A stretch of DNA of 40,017 nt from Archaeoglobi archaeon JdFR-42 (GCA_002010305.1 MTND01000008.1:36168-76184), one strand, 5' to 3'; positions 24,287 through 32,850 are shown, numbered from the stretch's first letter. Made by a program: numbers and translations. Notes: generated from the letters alone by a model not told the origin.

Positions 24287-24475
24287 CTATTTAAGCTCAT
24301 CGCCTGGAATGCCACCGACACCCCAGCTTTCCTTGGGCACATCCATTACAATTACAGTCACCAATGATTGATCAATCCCCAGAATTTCTGCAATATCTTT
24401 TGTAACTGCTTTAATAATTTCCTTCTTCACCTCTATAGGTCGCCCTTCCCACATATAGATGTTCACTACTGGCAT
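24287..24475 (-). CDS. 4-oxalocrotonate tautomerase-like small protein
   Basis: This 62-residue protein has the tautomerase-superfamily beta-alpha-beta unit. After removal of Met, Pro1 is the catalytic base (MPVVNIYMWEGRP), and Arg11 of the classical enzyme is conserved (EGR). The second key arginine (Arg39) is Thr here, and Phe50 is Trp in KESWGVGG, so it is not a standard 4-OT and its substrate may differ. Family members act as hexamers, often in catabolism of aromatic rings. It lies just upstream of iclR and probably shares its transcript. Length is exactly family-like. Confidence 0.82.
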   Translation of the reverse strand: MPVVNIYMWEGRPIEVKKEIIKAVTKDIAEILGIDQSLVTVIVMDVPKESWGVGGIPGDELK

Positions 24476-24480
24476 TTATA

Positions 24481-24494
24481 TCACAATGTAAAAC
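24481..24494 (-). promoter_or_regulatory. Candidate IclR operator, site 3, at predicted start site of tautomerase gene
   Basis: TCACAATGTAAAAC (plus strand) matches 12 of 14 bases of the site 1 core. ACAATGT is repeated at 24483-24489 and 24493-24499, exactly 10 nt apart. It overlaps the predicted start site, which fits repression. Confidence 0.45.
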
Positions 24495-24500
24495 AATGTT

Positions 24501-24513
24501 TCATATATATAAA
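24501..24513 (-). promoter_or_regulatory. TATA box for the tautomerase-iclR transcript
   Basis: TTTATATATATGA on the minus strand is centred about 32 nt before the tautomerase ATG, predicting a leader of only about 5 nt. The rest of 24514-24658 shows no further feature. Confidence 0.5.
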
Positions 24514-24658
24514 TCTTTCAGTAATTAATAACAACTGTAAACTTATAATCGAATTAAATTGACGAAATATGAATTAGCTACCTTGCCATCTACAATCTCA
24601 GCTGCCAACTTCAAGTCAATACTTGTTCTTCAACCCCAAAATGTGATAAATCGCACTA

Positions 24659-25720
24659 TCAACTCAATGAAGCAATAGCCTCAGCAAGTTCCTCTGGAGT
24701 AAACCCAATTATGTTGATGTTTGACTCCTTTATAACTCCTCGTATCTTTTCAATCAGACTTTCTCTATCCAGTTTGGTTCCTTTTAGAGCTTCCTCAACC
24801 GCCTCTATTCCCGCTGGTGGGATCACAAAGAAATCTCCTGTCAGCGAAATGTCCAGTAACTCCCCTTCACCTACACAGACCATAATACTAACCAACTTGG
24901 AAAATTTGAAATCCTTTTTCGCTAGATATACTCCTCTACTAATCTTGATTCTCTTGATTTCATCCAATTTTCTCTGTTTTTTATTATCTATACAAAATAT
25001 CCAGTCTTTCTTCTGCCTGTCTTCAACGAGTTTTTTTAATGCACCCTCTTCTTTTGAGGTTAAATTTCCCGAATAAAATTCTATATCCAACCGTCTCTGG
25101 AATTCGTTAACTATACACTCTTTCAATACCGCTCTACCCATAGTAAGACCTTCTTTCCTCAAGGATGTGAGCCATTCCTCTATAGAGCCTGCCAGCTTGT
25201 CAAGGAATTTCTCATCTGGAACATTGATGGCATGAGTCATCATATCGATATCCAGATCCAGTAATATATCTCCTGCAAGAACTCTGGCTTTCTCTGTATC
25301 CACTGCTCCTGTTCCCCCAATTTTTTTATCTCTGACAATAAGATCGTTCCCTTTTAGTCCTGCCATCAATCCAAAAAACTGCAAAGCTGCAACTATTGGA
25401 TAGAGGTACTTCTGATAAAAGTCCTTTACCGTCCCTCTTATCTCTCCTCGTTTTACAAAAATAAAAAAATCCTGTTCCCATGGGCCATCTACAATCGTTC
25501 CTCCACCTAGAGGTCTCCTTACTATGGGGATACCCTTCCTTATACAAAAATCAACATTCACCTCTTTCCATACTTCTTGGTGATATCCAACATTAACAAA
25601 GGGCTTTTCAGGATGGCAAAAAAGGAGAGTATTCTTCCCAAGATTATCCCCAATAGCAGAAATCAGGCTGGTCATGGTATATCCATCCACTGGACCCAAT
25701 TCAAGAAGTCTCCATTCCAT
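24659..25720 (-). CDS. Lipoate/biotin protein ligase family protein (LplA-like)
   Basis: This protein of about 353 residues has the LplA/BPL catalytic core: WRLLELGPVDGYTM, PFVNVGYHQ, RRPLGGGTIV (lipoyl-adenylate loop), and KKIGGTGA with the conserved lysine that binds the lipoyl carbonyl. A further C-terminal domain (about residues 200-355) holds an LplA C-terminal-like region and a helical tail (ESNINIIGFTPEELAEAI). The enzyme would attach lipoate or octanoate to E2 or GcvH-like proteins; no such acceptor is in the window. Start ATG 25720 is chosen over GTG 25726 because it matches the family start. It diverges from the TudS-like gene. Confidence 0.8.
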   Translation of the reverse strand: MEWRLLELGPVDGYTMTSLISAIGDNLGKNTLLFCHPEKPFVNVGYHQEVWKEVNVDFCIRKGIPIVRRPLGGGTIVDGPWEQDFFIFVKRGEIRGTVKDFYQKYLYPIVAALQFFGLMAGLKGNDLIVRDKKIGGTGAVDTEKARVLAGDILLDLDIDMMTHAINVPDEKFLDKLAGSIEEWLTSLRKEGLTMGRAVLKECIVNEFQRRLDIEFYSGNLTSKEEGALKKLVEDRQKKDWIFCIDNKKQRKLDEIKRIKISRGVYLAKKDFKFSKLVSIMVCVGEGELLDISLTGDFFVIPPAGIEAVEEALKGTKLDRESLIEKIRGVIKESNINIIGFTPEELAEAIASLS

Positions 25721-25797
25721 AACCACGTTAAATGTTAAATAACTCCACTAATAAAAGATTTATTGCATACGAATAACTCTCAAATAAGGTGAACATT

Positions 25798-26343
25798 ATG
25801 GAAATGGGTGACGAAAGAGGATATAAAGTAGCAGTAGTAGCTCATTGTATTCTTAACCAGAACGCTAAAGTTGCAAAATATGCCCGGTATAAAGGAGTTG
25901 TGAAAGAGATCGTTAACACCCTTATAGAAAACGGGTATGGATTTCTTCAGCTTCCATGCCCTGAAAACACATATATGGGGATGAGTCGCTGGTGGCAGGT
26001 CAGAAACCAGTATGACAACCCTGCCTACCGAAGACATTCTCTCTCGATTCTTCAACCGGTTCTTGACCAGATTGAGGAATTTCATAAAATGGGTTGCAAA
26101 ATTTTATTGATAGGTATCGATGGTAGCCCCTCCTGTGGAATTAACCTGACTGGACTCAATGAAGAGTGGTATGGAGAGCCGAGACATCTTGAATACAGAA
26201 TCGTAGAGAGACCAGGAGTATTCATGGAGTTGCTTGAGGAACAGATGGAAAAAAGAGGAGTCATTTTTGAAAAAATAGGATTACCTCTGGATGTGGACGG
26301 AGATCTCGAAAAGCCCCTGAAACAGTTAAAAGAGATCCTATAA
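25798..26343 (+). CDS. DUF523/TudS-like iron-sulfur protein
   Basis: This protein of about 181 residues has the cysteine pattern of the DUF523 (2-thiouracil desulfurase, TudS) superfamily: VAHCILNQN (Cys), QLPCPENTYMG (Cys) and GIDGSPSCGINLTG (Cys), three ligands for a [4Fe-4S] cluster in characterised relatives. Between them lies a family-typical SRWWQVRNQYDNPAYRRHS stretch. The function in archaea is unknown; thio-compound metabolism is possible. ATG 25798 is preferred, with AAGGTGA 5 nt upstream; the frame from GTG 25789 begins in the Shine-Dalgarno. It shares an approximately 75-bp divergent promoter region with the ligase gene. Confidence 0.72.
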   Translation: MEMGDERGYKVAVVAHCILNQNAKVAKYARYKGVVKEIVNTLIENGYGFLQLPCPENTYMGMSRWWQVRNQYDNPAYRRHSLSILQPVLDQIEEFHKMGCKILLIGIDGSPSCGINLTGLNEEWYGEPRHLEYRIVERPGVFMELLEEQMEKRGVIFEKIGLPLDVDGDLEKPLKQLKEIL

Positions 26344-26371
26344 AATCACAGTTTAAGGGTTCCTTAATTTC

Positions 26372-27775
26372 TTACTCGCCGATCCGAATCCGATGTTCAT
26401 TGATATGTAGATAAGTTATATATGGGGACTGGAGGTTAGCATCAAATAAAATCCATGAGTCCGTCTCGCTATATCCTTTATACTGCTGTCCACTTGGTTT
26501 TTTCAATATAATCTGCTGGTCAGTCTGGACTGCAAGAACCCAGAAATAATGCTGGATAACATCTCCAAGTCCGAGAATTTTGCCCTCATTAAATTCCCCA
26601 CTAACATTATTCAGCTCTTCCTGAACATATGTATCATTATTCCATGTCCATGTGGGATCCGAAAAAGTAGAACCTCCTGTTATACTGGGAATGTTCACTC
26701 CATGCAACTGCCTTGTATATTCCATCAAAATGCTGTTGTTAAGCATATTTACTTCTAGACTATCAGAAGTATCCCATGGGATGGGTTGAGTTGAGACCCA
26801 TGACTCATATTTGTTGTTAATTTTATCTACGTAGGCTACCACAAGATAATCTACCGTATTTCCTCCTCCAGTCTTCTTAAAGGCTATCCATAGCTCATAA
26901 GATCCAGTATCAGTGTAAAGGGGCAGGTTTAAATCTTGGTTTAAGCCTTCAAAACTGAGAATAAACGTATTGATAGGAGTGGTATCACTTGAGTTAATTT
27001 TTCCAAGTGGAACTCCTTCAACCAGCTGAGAGAGAGGGATCTTAGCACCCCGATAAGTAGCAGTCATTACCAGCACGACGGTTTTATTATTATCATAAAT
27101 AGCTGTCACATTGGTAGAAGTTCTCTCTTCTGCATACTTTGCCCATGCTTTATAAAATTCACTGGTTATTTTAAACTCAACGTAACTACACGATACCGGG
27201 TTCACAAAGTTTGGATCCAGAGTGGTGTTCGGATAATACACCACAGTTCCATTTTTTACAATGGGAATTGTTACCTTTCCCATACCGGCTACCGTAAAAT
27301 TATTAACTATTTTTACTATCGGGAGAGTCAGAGTATCTATCCGGTAATGAAATTCAGGAGACGAGATCATCAGGGAATTGTCTCCATCCAGTAACCACAC
27401 TCCACCACCTTCAAATCCGATTTTCCGTTCATTTTTCTGAAATACAACTCTACCTATACTATCGTTATACACTGTAATTTTTGTATTATTTTGAAGAACT
27501 ATATTTACAATAAGTCGATTTCCACCTGTCTCAGCTTTCAATGAACCTCCATTGAGGTTGAATCTCACATACTGAGCTGGGACATCACCAAGAGAGACCT
27601 TGCTCCCTGTGTAATCCAGCATGGTCATCTCTACTTTTCCAATTTCTTCTGTAACTCTATCCGATGTACTCAAGACTTGAGGAGAGACTATCAGGAAAAT
27701 GAACACTGCTGCAGTGAGAAGGATACCAAATCCAATCACCCATCCAACTGTCTCAGACACACCTCTATCATCCAT
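26372..27775 (-). CDS. Pilin-like surface protein with large extracellular domain (DUF7289-like)
   Basis: This protein of about 467 residues starts MDDRGVSETVGWVIGFG, then one hydrophobic helix to about residue 32, the pattern of archaeal pilin-like class III N-termini (charged residues, Gly, hydrophilic position, hydrophobic helix). The rest is a long beta-rich ectodomain with many NxT/S sequons (NNT, NDS, NFT, NGT, NTT, NVT, NDT, NVS), indicating surface exposure and N-glycosylation. It resembles the DUF7289 type found in pilin-like operons of haloarchaea. ATG 27775 is chosen because GGTGAT lies 5 nt upstream. It is the last gene of the six-gene minus-strand operon and begins just past the preceding gene's end. 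Confidence 0.7.
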   Translation of the reverse strand: MDDRGVSETVGWVIGFGILLTAAVFIFLIVSPQVLSTSDRVTEEIGKVEMTMLDYTGSKVSLGDVPAQYVRFNLNGGSLKAETGGNRLIVNIVLQNNTKITVYNDSIGRVVFQKNERKIGFEGGGVWLLDGDNSLMISSPEFHYRIDTLTLPIVKIVNNFTVAGMGKVTIPIVKNGTVVYYPNTTLDPNFVNPVSCSYVEFKITSEFYKAWAKYAEERTSTNVTAIYDNNKTVVLVMTATYRGAKIPLSQLVEGVPLGKINSSDTTPINTFILSFEGLNQDLNLPLYTDTGSYELWIAFKKTGGGNTVDYLVVAYVDKINNKYESWVSTQPIPWDTSDSLEVNMLNNSILMEYTRQLHGVNIPSITGGSTFSDPTWTWNNDTYVQEELNNVSGEFNEGKILGLGDVIQHYFWVLAVQTDQQIILKKPSGQQYKGYSETDSWILFDANLQSPYITYLHINEHRIRIGE

Positions 27776-27780
27776 TACCA

Positions 27781-28476
27781 TCACCGCAAAAATTCCATTC
27801 GTACAGGGACCACTTTTACAACAAACATGTCAGATGTATTCATTTTCGCAATCACTGTTCCGTTAGCATGATCATAACTCTGAATTTGAAAACCGGCAGA
27901 CTCAAAGAAATCTTTCCATGCATCCACATGAGAGGACTGGACCACAATTGTGTTGTTGGTGGTTATGTTCTGTCTGACGTTTTCAAGATTGCTCAGCCGG
28001 ATTCTCAGAACCCCTTTGCCTGCTGTAGCCAAATCGCCATATAACTCTATTACGGCTACTATGGTGGTATTGCCTGATGTTACAATGAGAGGTGGTTCAA
28101 GAATGGTATAATTACCATTGGTTTTTCTAAATAGAGCTCCATTCTCCATGGCGAGATAGAAGGGATAATTTTCATATACCAGAGAATACATCTGAATAGT
28201 TTGGTTGCCTACAGTAATATTGCCTGTGGGTTTTATTGTATATGTCCCTTCATAGGTCTTTGTCTCTATGACTCTGGAAGGTATGCCAATGGATGTGATT
28301 TTCATCAGAGATGAACGTAGGAGTTGAAAACTCGAGACCACTTCTTGTTGATGGTTTATAACGATATAATTCTTAATAGCCGGATACGCTCCTGTGTATA
28401 TCAGACCTATGGCCAGAATTGTTATACTAAGCATCAATACTATTCCGATCTGGGTTGAAACAGCTCTTTTATTCAT
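27781..28476 (-). CDS. Pilin-like surface protein
   Basis: This 231-residue protein begins MNKRAVSTQIGIVLMLSITI, a type IV pilin-like N-terminus with basic residues followed by one hydrophobic helix (about residues 10-32), then a predicted extracellular beta-rich domain with NxT/S sequons (GNIT, NQT, NYT, NTT, NIT, NGT, NTS). Shine-Dalgarno GAGGTGAA precedes the ATG. The start overlaps the upstream pilin-like gene by 8 bp. The size fits a minor pilin or pseudopilin; no specific family name is certain. Confidence 0.68.
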   Translation of the reverse strand: MNKRAVSTQIGIVLMLSITILAIGLIYTGAYPAIKNYIVINHQQEVVSSFQLLRSSLMKITSIGIPSRVIETKTYEGTYTIKPTGNITVGNQTIQMYSLVYENYPFYLAMENGALFRKTNGNYTILEPPLIVTSGNTTIVAVIELYGDLATAGKGVLRIRLSNLENVRQNITTNNTIVVQSSHVDAWKDFFESAGFQIQSYDHANGTVIAKMNTSDMFVVKVVPVRMEFLR

Positions 28477-28915
28477 TTTTCACCTCTATCGTACTATTGT
28501 TCATCACGAGATATGCATCATAACTGGTCGCAGAAGAATTAATTACTTTTATAGAAGGGCTTATTGGTATCCTAGCCTCTCCAAACCGATACTGTATAAC
28601 CAGTTCAGGAGAAGAGTCATTGACAAGGAGAATCAGATACTGTTCCCCTCCTATTCTATCCGGTATCATGAGTTCTTTTTTTGCAAAATCTCCCTCTGAT
28701 AGACTAATTGAATATATGTCCCCTGTTATCTTGGCTCCTATGCTATATGCTTGATCGAGAGAAGACGTCTCCTGTAAAGATTTTTGCAAACCATAGAAAT
28801 TCAAAAGGACGATTGCCACTAGTATGGCAGAAATTGATAGGAGAAATAATGTTTCTACTGTTGTTGTGATCCCATTATGGTGAGAAATATTTGTAGAAGA
28901 TCTTTTGATATCCAT
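28469..28915 (-). CDS. Small pilin-like membrane protein
   Basis: This 148-residue protein has a longer N-terminal hydrophilic segment (MDIKRSSTNISHHNG) before ITTTVETLFLLSISAILVAIVLL, a single hydrophobic helix with Glu at the position where pilins use it for packing (VETLF). The C-terminal ~100 residues form a small beta domain (YLILLVNDSSPELVIQYRFG). It overlaps the 907-residue protein gene by 41 bp, unusual but with no later ATG available. It resembles DUF7266-like pilin-related proteins of archaeal surface operons. Confidence 0.62.
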   Translation of the reverse strand: MDIKRSSTNISHHNGITTTVETLFLLSISAILVAIVLLNFYGLQKSLQETSSLDQAYSIGAKITGDIYSISLSEGDFAKKELMIPDRIGGEQYLILLVNDSSPELVIQYRFGEARIPISPSIKVINSSATSYDAYLVMNNSTIEVKNE

Positions 28916-31598
28916 TATACACCACCGTGGCTTTTACATAATACACCTCATCATCTATCAGTTCAACGTTTAATGAATTCGGATATTCGAAAGTGGTCTT
29001 TGCATCTCCTTTATTGTTGGTCGTTTTAACCACTGCGTCAGAAATAGAGTTGTTGTATTCATCGAACACCTCAAAAGTAACTGAAGCACCTTCAATTTTC
29101 GTACCATTTTCCCAACTTAAACCTTTTAGCTCAGCCTTAAACTTATCCACCTTCCCATTATCATTTTCATCTTTCAGATCCTTGATTTTAAAATCCTCGA
29201 TTATGAAGTTCCCTGTTTGATTCCCTACTTCAGGAGAAAACTCCAGTATGAAAGATTGTAGTTGTCCATTATACACGACATCCGCTATCAGAAAGTAAGT
29301 TGCATTAGGGTCTAGACTGCCATTGTAGGTAGCAGATGCAAAACCATTACTGTCGGTCACATCATTTCCCGTGAAAATAAGGTTATTATCATCTACAATC
29401 TGAGCATACAATTTAAAAGTAACATTAGCTCCTTGGATCAATTGACCTGTATCTGCCATTCTGAGATTATTCAACTGAAATTCATATTCTCCAGGATTTT
29501 CAACAACTTTCAACTCAGCTTCAAATCCTGCACCCCCTCCTCCACCGATGCCATTCTGAAAAGTGACTGAAATCTGTGTCCACGCTGTATTATTGCCATC
29601 ACTGGCTATAGCTTTTAGGATGTGCTCTCCATCCATCCACTGAGTGGTATTCAAATCTAGCTCCCATAAACCAGATGTTCCGTTGTAGACCATATTTCCA
29701 ACTGGATCTCCATCCACCCCTAAAATGACTTGAGTTCCAGTTGCATTTACAAGGACTGTGTAAGTTCCTGAGATTAATCCTCCATTTGTCGGATCCACAA
29801 ACTCGGGCTCAGGAAAGACTGGATTGGAAGTACCTCCTGTTGCATATCCTGCGAGGGATGCAAGAAGGGGATTCGACACAGCAGTAATGTTGCTTAAAGT
29901 TTTTCTGAACTGAAGATCGTCATCTTCAAAATTAATGGTAAGTGAGGCTTGTAACCGGATCACAGGGACTTTTTTAACAATACTGGAAATGAAAAAGGTG
30001 TCAAATACTATCATCTCTCTTTCTGGCATAGGAATGTTCCCTTCGGCCATGCTCTGATCATGACCTCCCAGATACACTACCACCCCACTGTCAAAAGGGG
30101 CGAACACATAAGTCTGAACGAGATCATTACTGGTGTTCAGCAGTATTACCGAATCTGGGTTGTAGGCCAATCCACCTCCACCCAGTATAAAAGATGGGAC
30201 TGAACCTCCCCGTGGAGGAAGGATGTCCGTATAGGTCTGTACCAGAGACATGGCCGTAAATTTATAGGTTGTGTTTGAGATAAAAGGCCAGTCCTCCACG
30301 GTAGAGTTTAACGTTTTGCCATATTTATTTGTATCATACCTCACTCCGATGAACCCATACCACGGATGAGTGGTATCAACATTTTCTACAAGATCGTCCA
30401 TCCCATCGATATTTTTGGTATCTTTGCCTATCGCTTCACACTCAACGTGAAGAACACCTCCAAGGCTTACCCAGTTCATTATAGCCCTTGCGGTAGAGTC
30501 TGACATATAATTGCTCAGACTTTCATGAGGTATAAAGAGTATGTCCGTATTATTTAGGGAGTCGCTTTCTATTTCACTGGTATTAAGCAACGAATATTCC
30601 GAGCTGGTCAACCCAGCATCAGTGAAATAGCCCTCTATTATACCTGGGTTGCTCCCTTCTGCCGGATACACGGCAAGTCTTGGAGCTTTATATATCATCA
30701 CAGAATAGTCGTAAGAAAAGCTCTGATTCACCACAAGGAGAGTTACATTCATAGTCTGAGCTTCCTGCAATATCAGATCCTCTACTGTCATGCCAAGGGT
30801 AGGGTGGGATCTGGCAAGCTGATCCGGAAGGACGGCAATAACGCCACCTTTCAGAGACCATATCTTATTGATGTTCCCTTGTTGAAATGTTGTGTTAGGA
30901 TCATATAGTACAGAAGCAACCACCAGTACCTCATGCTTAATCGAATCCATTCCTGTAAAGTCAACAGCATTTTCTCTTGGATCCTGAATAAGGCGATACA
31001 CAATTACATCCATCCCTGAATCATCTAGAGGGGAGGAAGTTTCATTTCTGTCATTCAGAATTCGATAAAGCAACCCATAGGTTCGCATGAAGTTCAATCT
31101 ACTTGTGTTGTCTACCGAAAACTCTCTGAGCCAGTATTGGTTTTCATCCATGGGTATCAGAATAGTTCCAGCAGGAAATGTGACTTGTTCAACTCTGACT
31201 ATGTTACCTTCTGTGATGGGGTTACCATCTTCATCAGTGTATATATATGAGATGGTTATGTTCAGGGACTCGAGATCAATATCCAGAGCTTTCAAATTCC
31301 CACCGTACATTTCTTCCAGATTGCTTATTGTCGATAAAAATTCATTTTGAGCCAGTAGTAGAGCCTCTTCAGATGTAACATTCTTGGTTGAAATATAGGT
31401 ATATGCATCAATTACAGCCCGCATAGCTGCCCCTTTAATCAGATAATTGACATTTTCAACATATTTCCCTTCTGAGACCTCTTCTGTTGTGGGTAAATTC
31501 AATGTAAAAAGCATGGTATTGGCTATAATTATCAACATCACCAGCCCAATTGCAAGGAGGAAACCTGTCATTATCATCAACTGGCCCTTATCATCCAT
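28875..31598 (-). CDS. Large pilin-anchored surface protein with GATase-like and Ig-like domains
   Basis: This 907-residue protein begins MDDKGQLMIMTGFLLAIGL, a pilin-like N-terminus with one hydrophobic helix (about 8-32). Residues about 50-200 are helical to mixed; about 310-545 resemble a class I glutamine-amidotransferase-like (flavodoxin-like) fold, with TDILFIPHESL, GGVLHVECEA and VVYLGGHDQS strands but no obvious catalytic Cys-His-Glu triad. About 610-690 is an Ig-like domain (GGLISGTYTVLVNATG), and the last ~210 residues hold two related beta-sandwich repeats (TDSNGFASATYNG...YNGQLQ and TNNKGDAKTTF...YNGYQK). It is probably the main adhesin-like or shaft-tip component. Shine-Dalgarno GGAGGATG is present. 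Function inferred. Confidence 0.68.
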   Translation of the reverse strand: MDDKGQLMIMTGFLLAIGLVMLIIIANTMLFTLNLPTTEEVSEGKYVENVNYLIKGAAMRAVIDAYTYISTKNVTSEEALLLAQNEFLSTISNLEEMYGGNLKALDIDLESLNITISYIYTDEDGNPITEGNIVRVEQVTFPAGTILIPMDENQYWLREFSVDNTSRLNFMRTYGLLYRILNDRNETSSPLDDSGMDVIVYRLIQDPRENAVDFTGMDSIKHEVLVVASVLYDPNTTFQQGNINKIWSLKGGVIAVLPDQLARSHPTLGMTVEDLILQEAQTMNVTLLVVNQSFSYDYSVMIYKAPRLAVYPAEGSNPGIIEGYFTDAGLTSSEYSLLNTSEIESDSLNNTDILFIPHESLSNYMSDSTARAIMNWVSLGGVLHVECEAIGKDTKNIDGMDDLVENVDTTHPWYGFIGVRYDTNKYGKTLNSTVEDWPFISNTTYKFTAMSLVQTYTDILPPRGGSVPSFILGGGGLAYNPDSVILLNTSNDLVQTYVFAPFDSGVVVYLGGHDQSMAEGNIPMPEREMIVFDTFFISSIVKKVPVIRLQASLTINFEDDDLQFRKTLSNITAVSNPLLASLAGYATGGTSNPVFPEPEFVDPTNGGLISGTYTVLVNATGTQVILGVDGDPVGNMVYNGTSGLWELDLNTTQWMDGEHILKAIASDGNNTAWTQISVTFQNGIGGGGGAGFEAELKVVENPGEYEFQLNNLRMADTGQLIQGANVTFKLYAQIVDDNNLIFTGNDVTDSNGFASATYNGSLDPNATYFLIADVVYNGQLQSFILEFSPEVGNQTGNFIIEDFKIKDLKDENDNGKVDKFKAELKGLSWENGTKIEGASVTFEVFDEYNNSISDAVVKTTNNKGDAKTTFEYPNSLNVELIDDEVYYVKATVVYNGYQKIFYKYFSP

Positions 31599-31599
31599 A

Positions 31600-32235
31600 T
31601 TACATCCTCCACACAGTCATCCGTATCTCAAGAATGTTATAGAGAGGTGAACTATTCCCATCTAGGTCAGGAATATAATTGGTTATTCCGGCATACTCGA
31701 AACCTGGATCAGTAACATACAGGAATATCACCTGTGATACCACAATAGCATTATCCGATGGGTATCCGTTCTCAATAAATTCGAGTTTTTCAACTTCACC
31801 ATTCATAGTCTTGTAAAACACATCTATATTGTATGCTATTCCTCTAGTCTCAAAAGCATTAATGAGAATATCCTTTAACAAAATAACACCATTAGCTGAT
31901 CTACTGAAGGAAGTGTTATAGAACCTACTACTTGCTCCACCATAGATGGTGGGCGGTGAGTCCCCTCGGACACCCCAGTAAATCAACGCTTCTTTTAAGA
32001 TACTGGTATTATAGGTAATACCTACGTTATCAAGGTTATACTGGGGTTCATAGGTGAGTATATTCAGGACATCTCCAGCATACACCTCGAGGGCATTTTC
32101 CATAGCAGCATTCGCAGCAGACGAGGTAAGGGGAGTCAAAGGAATGGCTTCGATCAGGAAAATTAATACAACCAACATAAGTAATACTGTCATCGCCGCT
32201 TCTAGTGTAAAAGTCTGACCCTGAGAATCTACCAT
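31600..32235 (-). CDS. Pilin-like surface protein (DUF7288-like)
   Basis: This 211-residue protein starts MVDSQGQTFTLEAAMTVLLM, a GQ-type pilin-like N-terminus (Gly-Gln then hydrophobic helix with Glu at position 12), closely matching DUF7288-type proteins of archaeal pilin-like operons. The helix runs to about residue 32. The ectodomain includes NTS, NTT-like sequons and a tyrosine-rich beta region. It overlaps the upstream gene by 7 bp and is followed by the 907-residue gene after 1 bp, so translation is tightly coupled. Confidence 0.68.
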   Translation of the reverse strand: MVDSQGQTFTLEAAMTVLLMLVVLIFLIEAIPLTPLTSSAANAAMENALEVYAGDVLNILTYEPQYNLDNVGITYNTSILKEALIYWGVRGDSPPTIYGGASSRFYNTSFSRSANGVILLKDILINAFETRGIAYNIDVFYKTMNGEVEKLEFIENGYPSDNAIVVSQVIFLYVTDPGFEYAGITNYIPDLDGNSSPLYNILEIRMTVWRM

Positions 32236-32681
32236 ACTCTCACCTCTACAATATATATATTGCCCGGATTGGAATAATCAACCACCAGACGTTCAACGTA
32301 ACCAAAATTACCCAGATCTCCGTAAGGTTTTCCCACTGCACCAACCACCATATAGGGATTAGAAAAGGTTTTCACAGTGATATTTACATCAAATGTTTTA
32401 CTTCCTTCAAGACTGAAGAGATTGTAGAGACTGGTTTCATTCATAGCAAGCAATTGGTTCAGTTTTGTCGTGTTAATCGCATTAGTTTTATACACTCCGT
32501 CCTGATGGAGATAGTTCAGAATATATTCTGAAATTGACTCTGCAAGGTATTGATTCTTTGACGACTCCTGAGTTACGGGAGAGATAACATTTAGAGAGAA
32601 ATAAAATATTAATGAGACTCCAAAAAGAAATAGCATAATGCCTACAATATAATCAGCAGTGGCCTGCCCACAATTCCTCAT
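32229..32681 (-). CDS. Pilin-like surface protein (DUF7287-like)
   Basis: This 150-residue protein begins MRNCGQATADYIVGIMLFLFG; GQATxDY followed by a hydrophobic helix is the pattern of DUF7287-type pilin-like proteins. The ectodomain of about 110 residues has NxT/S sequons (NTT, NET, NIT) and ends in a strand (NIYIVEVRVW). It is the first gene of the six-gene operon. Upstream (32682-32850) the sequence ACCCGT occurs twice on the minus strand, 23 nt apart, next to a TTTATA element (about 32722-32729), a candidate promoter region. Confidence 0.68.
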   Translation of the reverse strand: MRNCGQATADYIVGIMLFLFGVSLIFYFSLNVISPVTQESSKNQYLAESISEYILNYLHQDGVYKTNAINTTKLNQLLAMNETSLYNLFSLEGSKTFDVNITVKTFSNPYMVVGAVGKPYGDLGNFGYVERLVVDYSNPGNIYIVEVRVW

Positions 32682-32820
32682 ATCTAATATTTCACGGGTT
32701 ATCTGATAAAATACTTACGGGTATAAATTATTCACTCACTTTATCTTTTCGTTTTGTATTCTTCAATCTTGTTTTGGTATCAAGTACTCACATTCTTTGT
32801 TCCATCTCTAAAATACAAAA

Positions 32821-32833
32821 TATTTATTTATAC
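32821..32833 (+). promoter_or_regulatory. TATA box for the multi-pass membrane protein gene
   Basis: TATTTATTTATAC lies about 25 nt before the ATG and just before AAGGAGAG (32836-32843). Promoter and Shine-Dalgarno are so close that a start site near 32850 would remove the Shine-Dalgarno; a more upstream TATA (ACAAAATATTT) may be used instead. Confidence 0.35.
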
Positions 32834-32850
32834 TAAAGGAGAGTGTATGT

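Noticed and set aside
32694-32722. ACGGGT repeated 23 nt apart, considered as a CRISPR or phage attachment remnant
   Set aside because: Only two 6-bp copies, no longer repeat unit and no mobile genes; at most a regulatory direct repeat.
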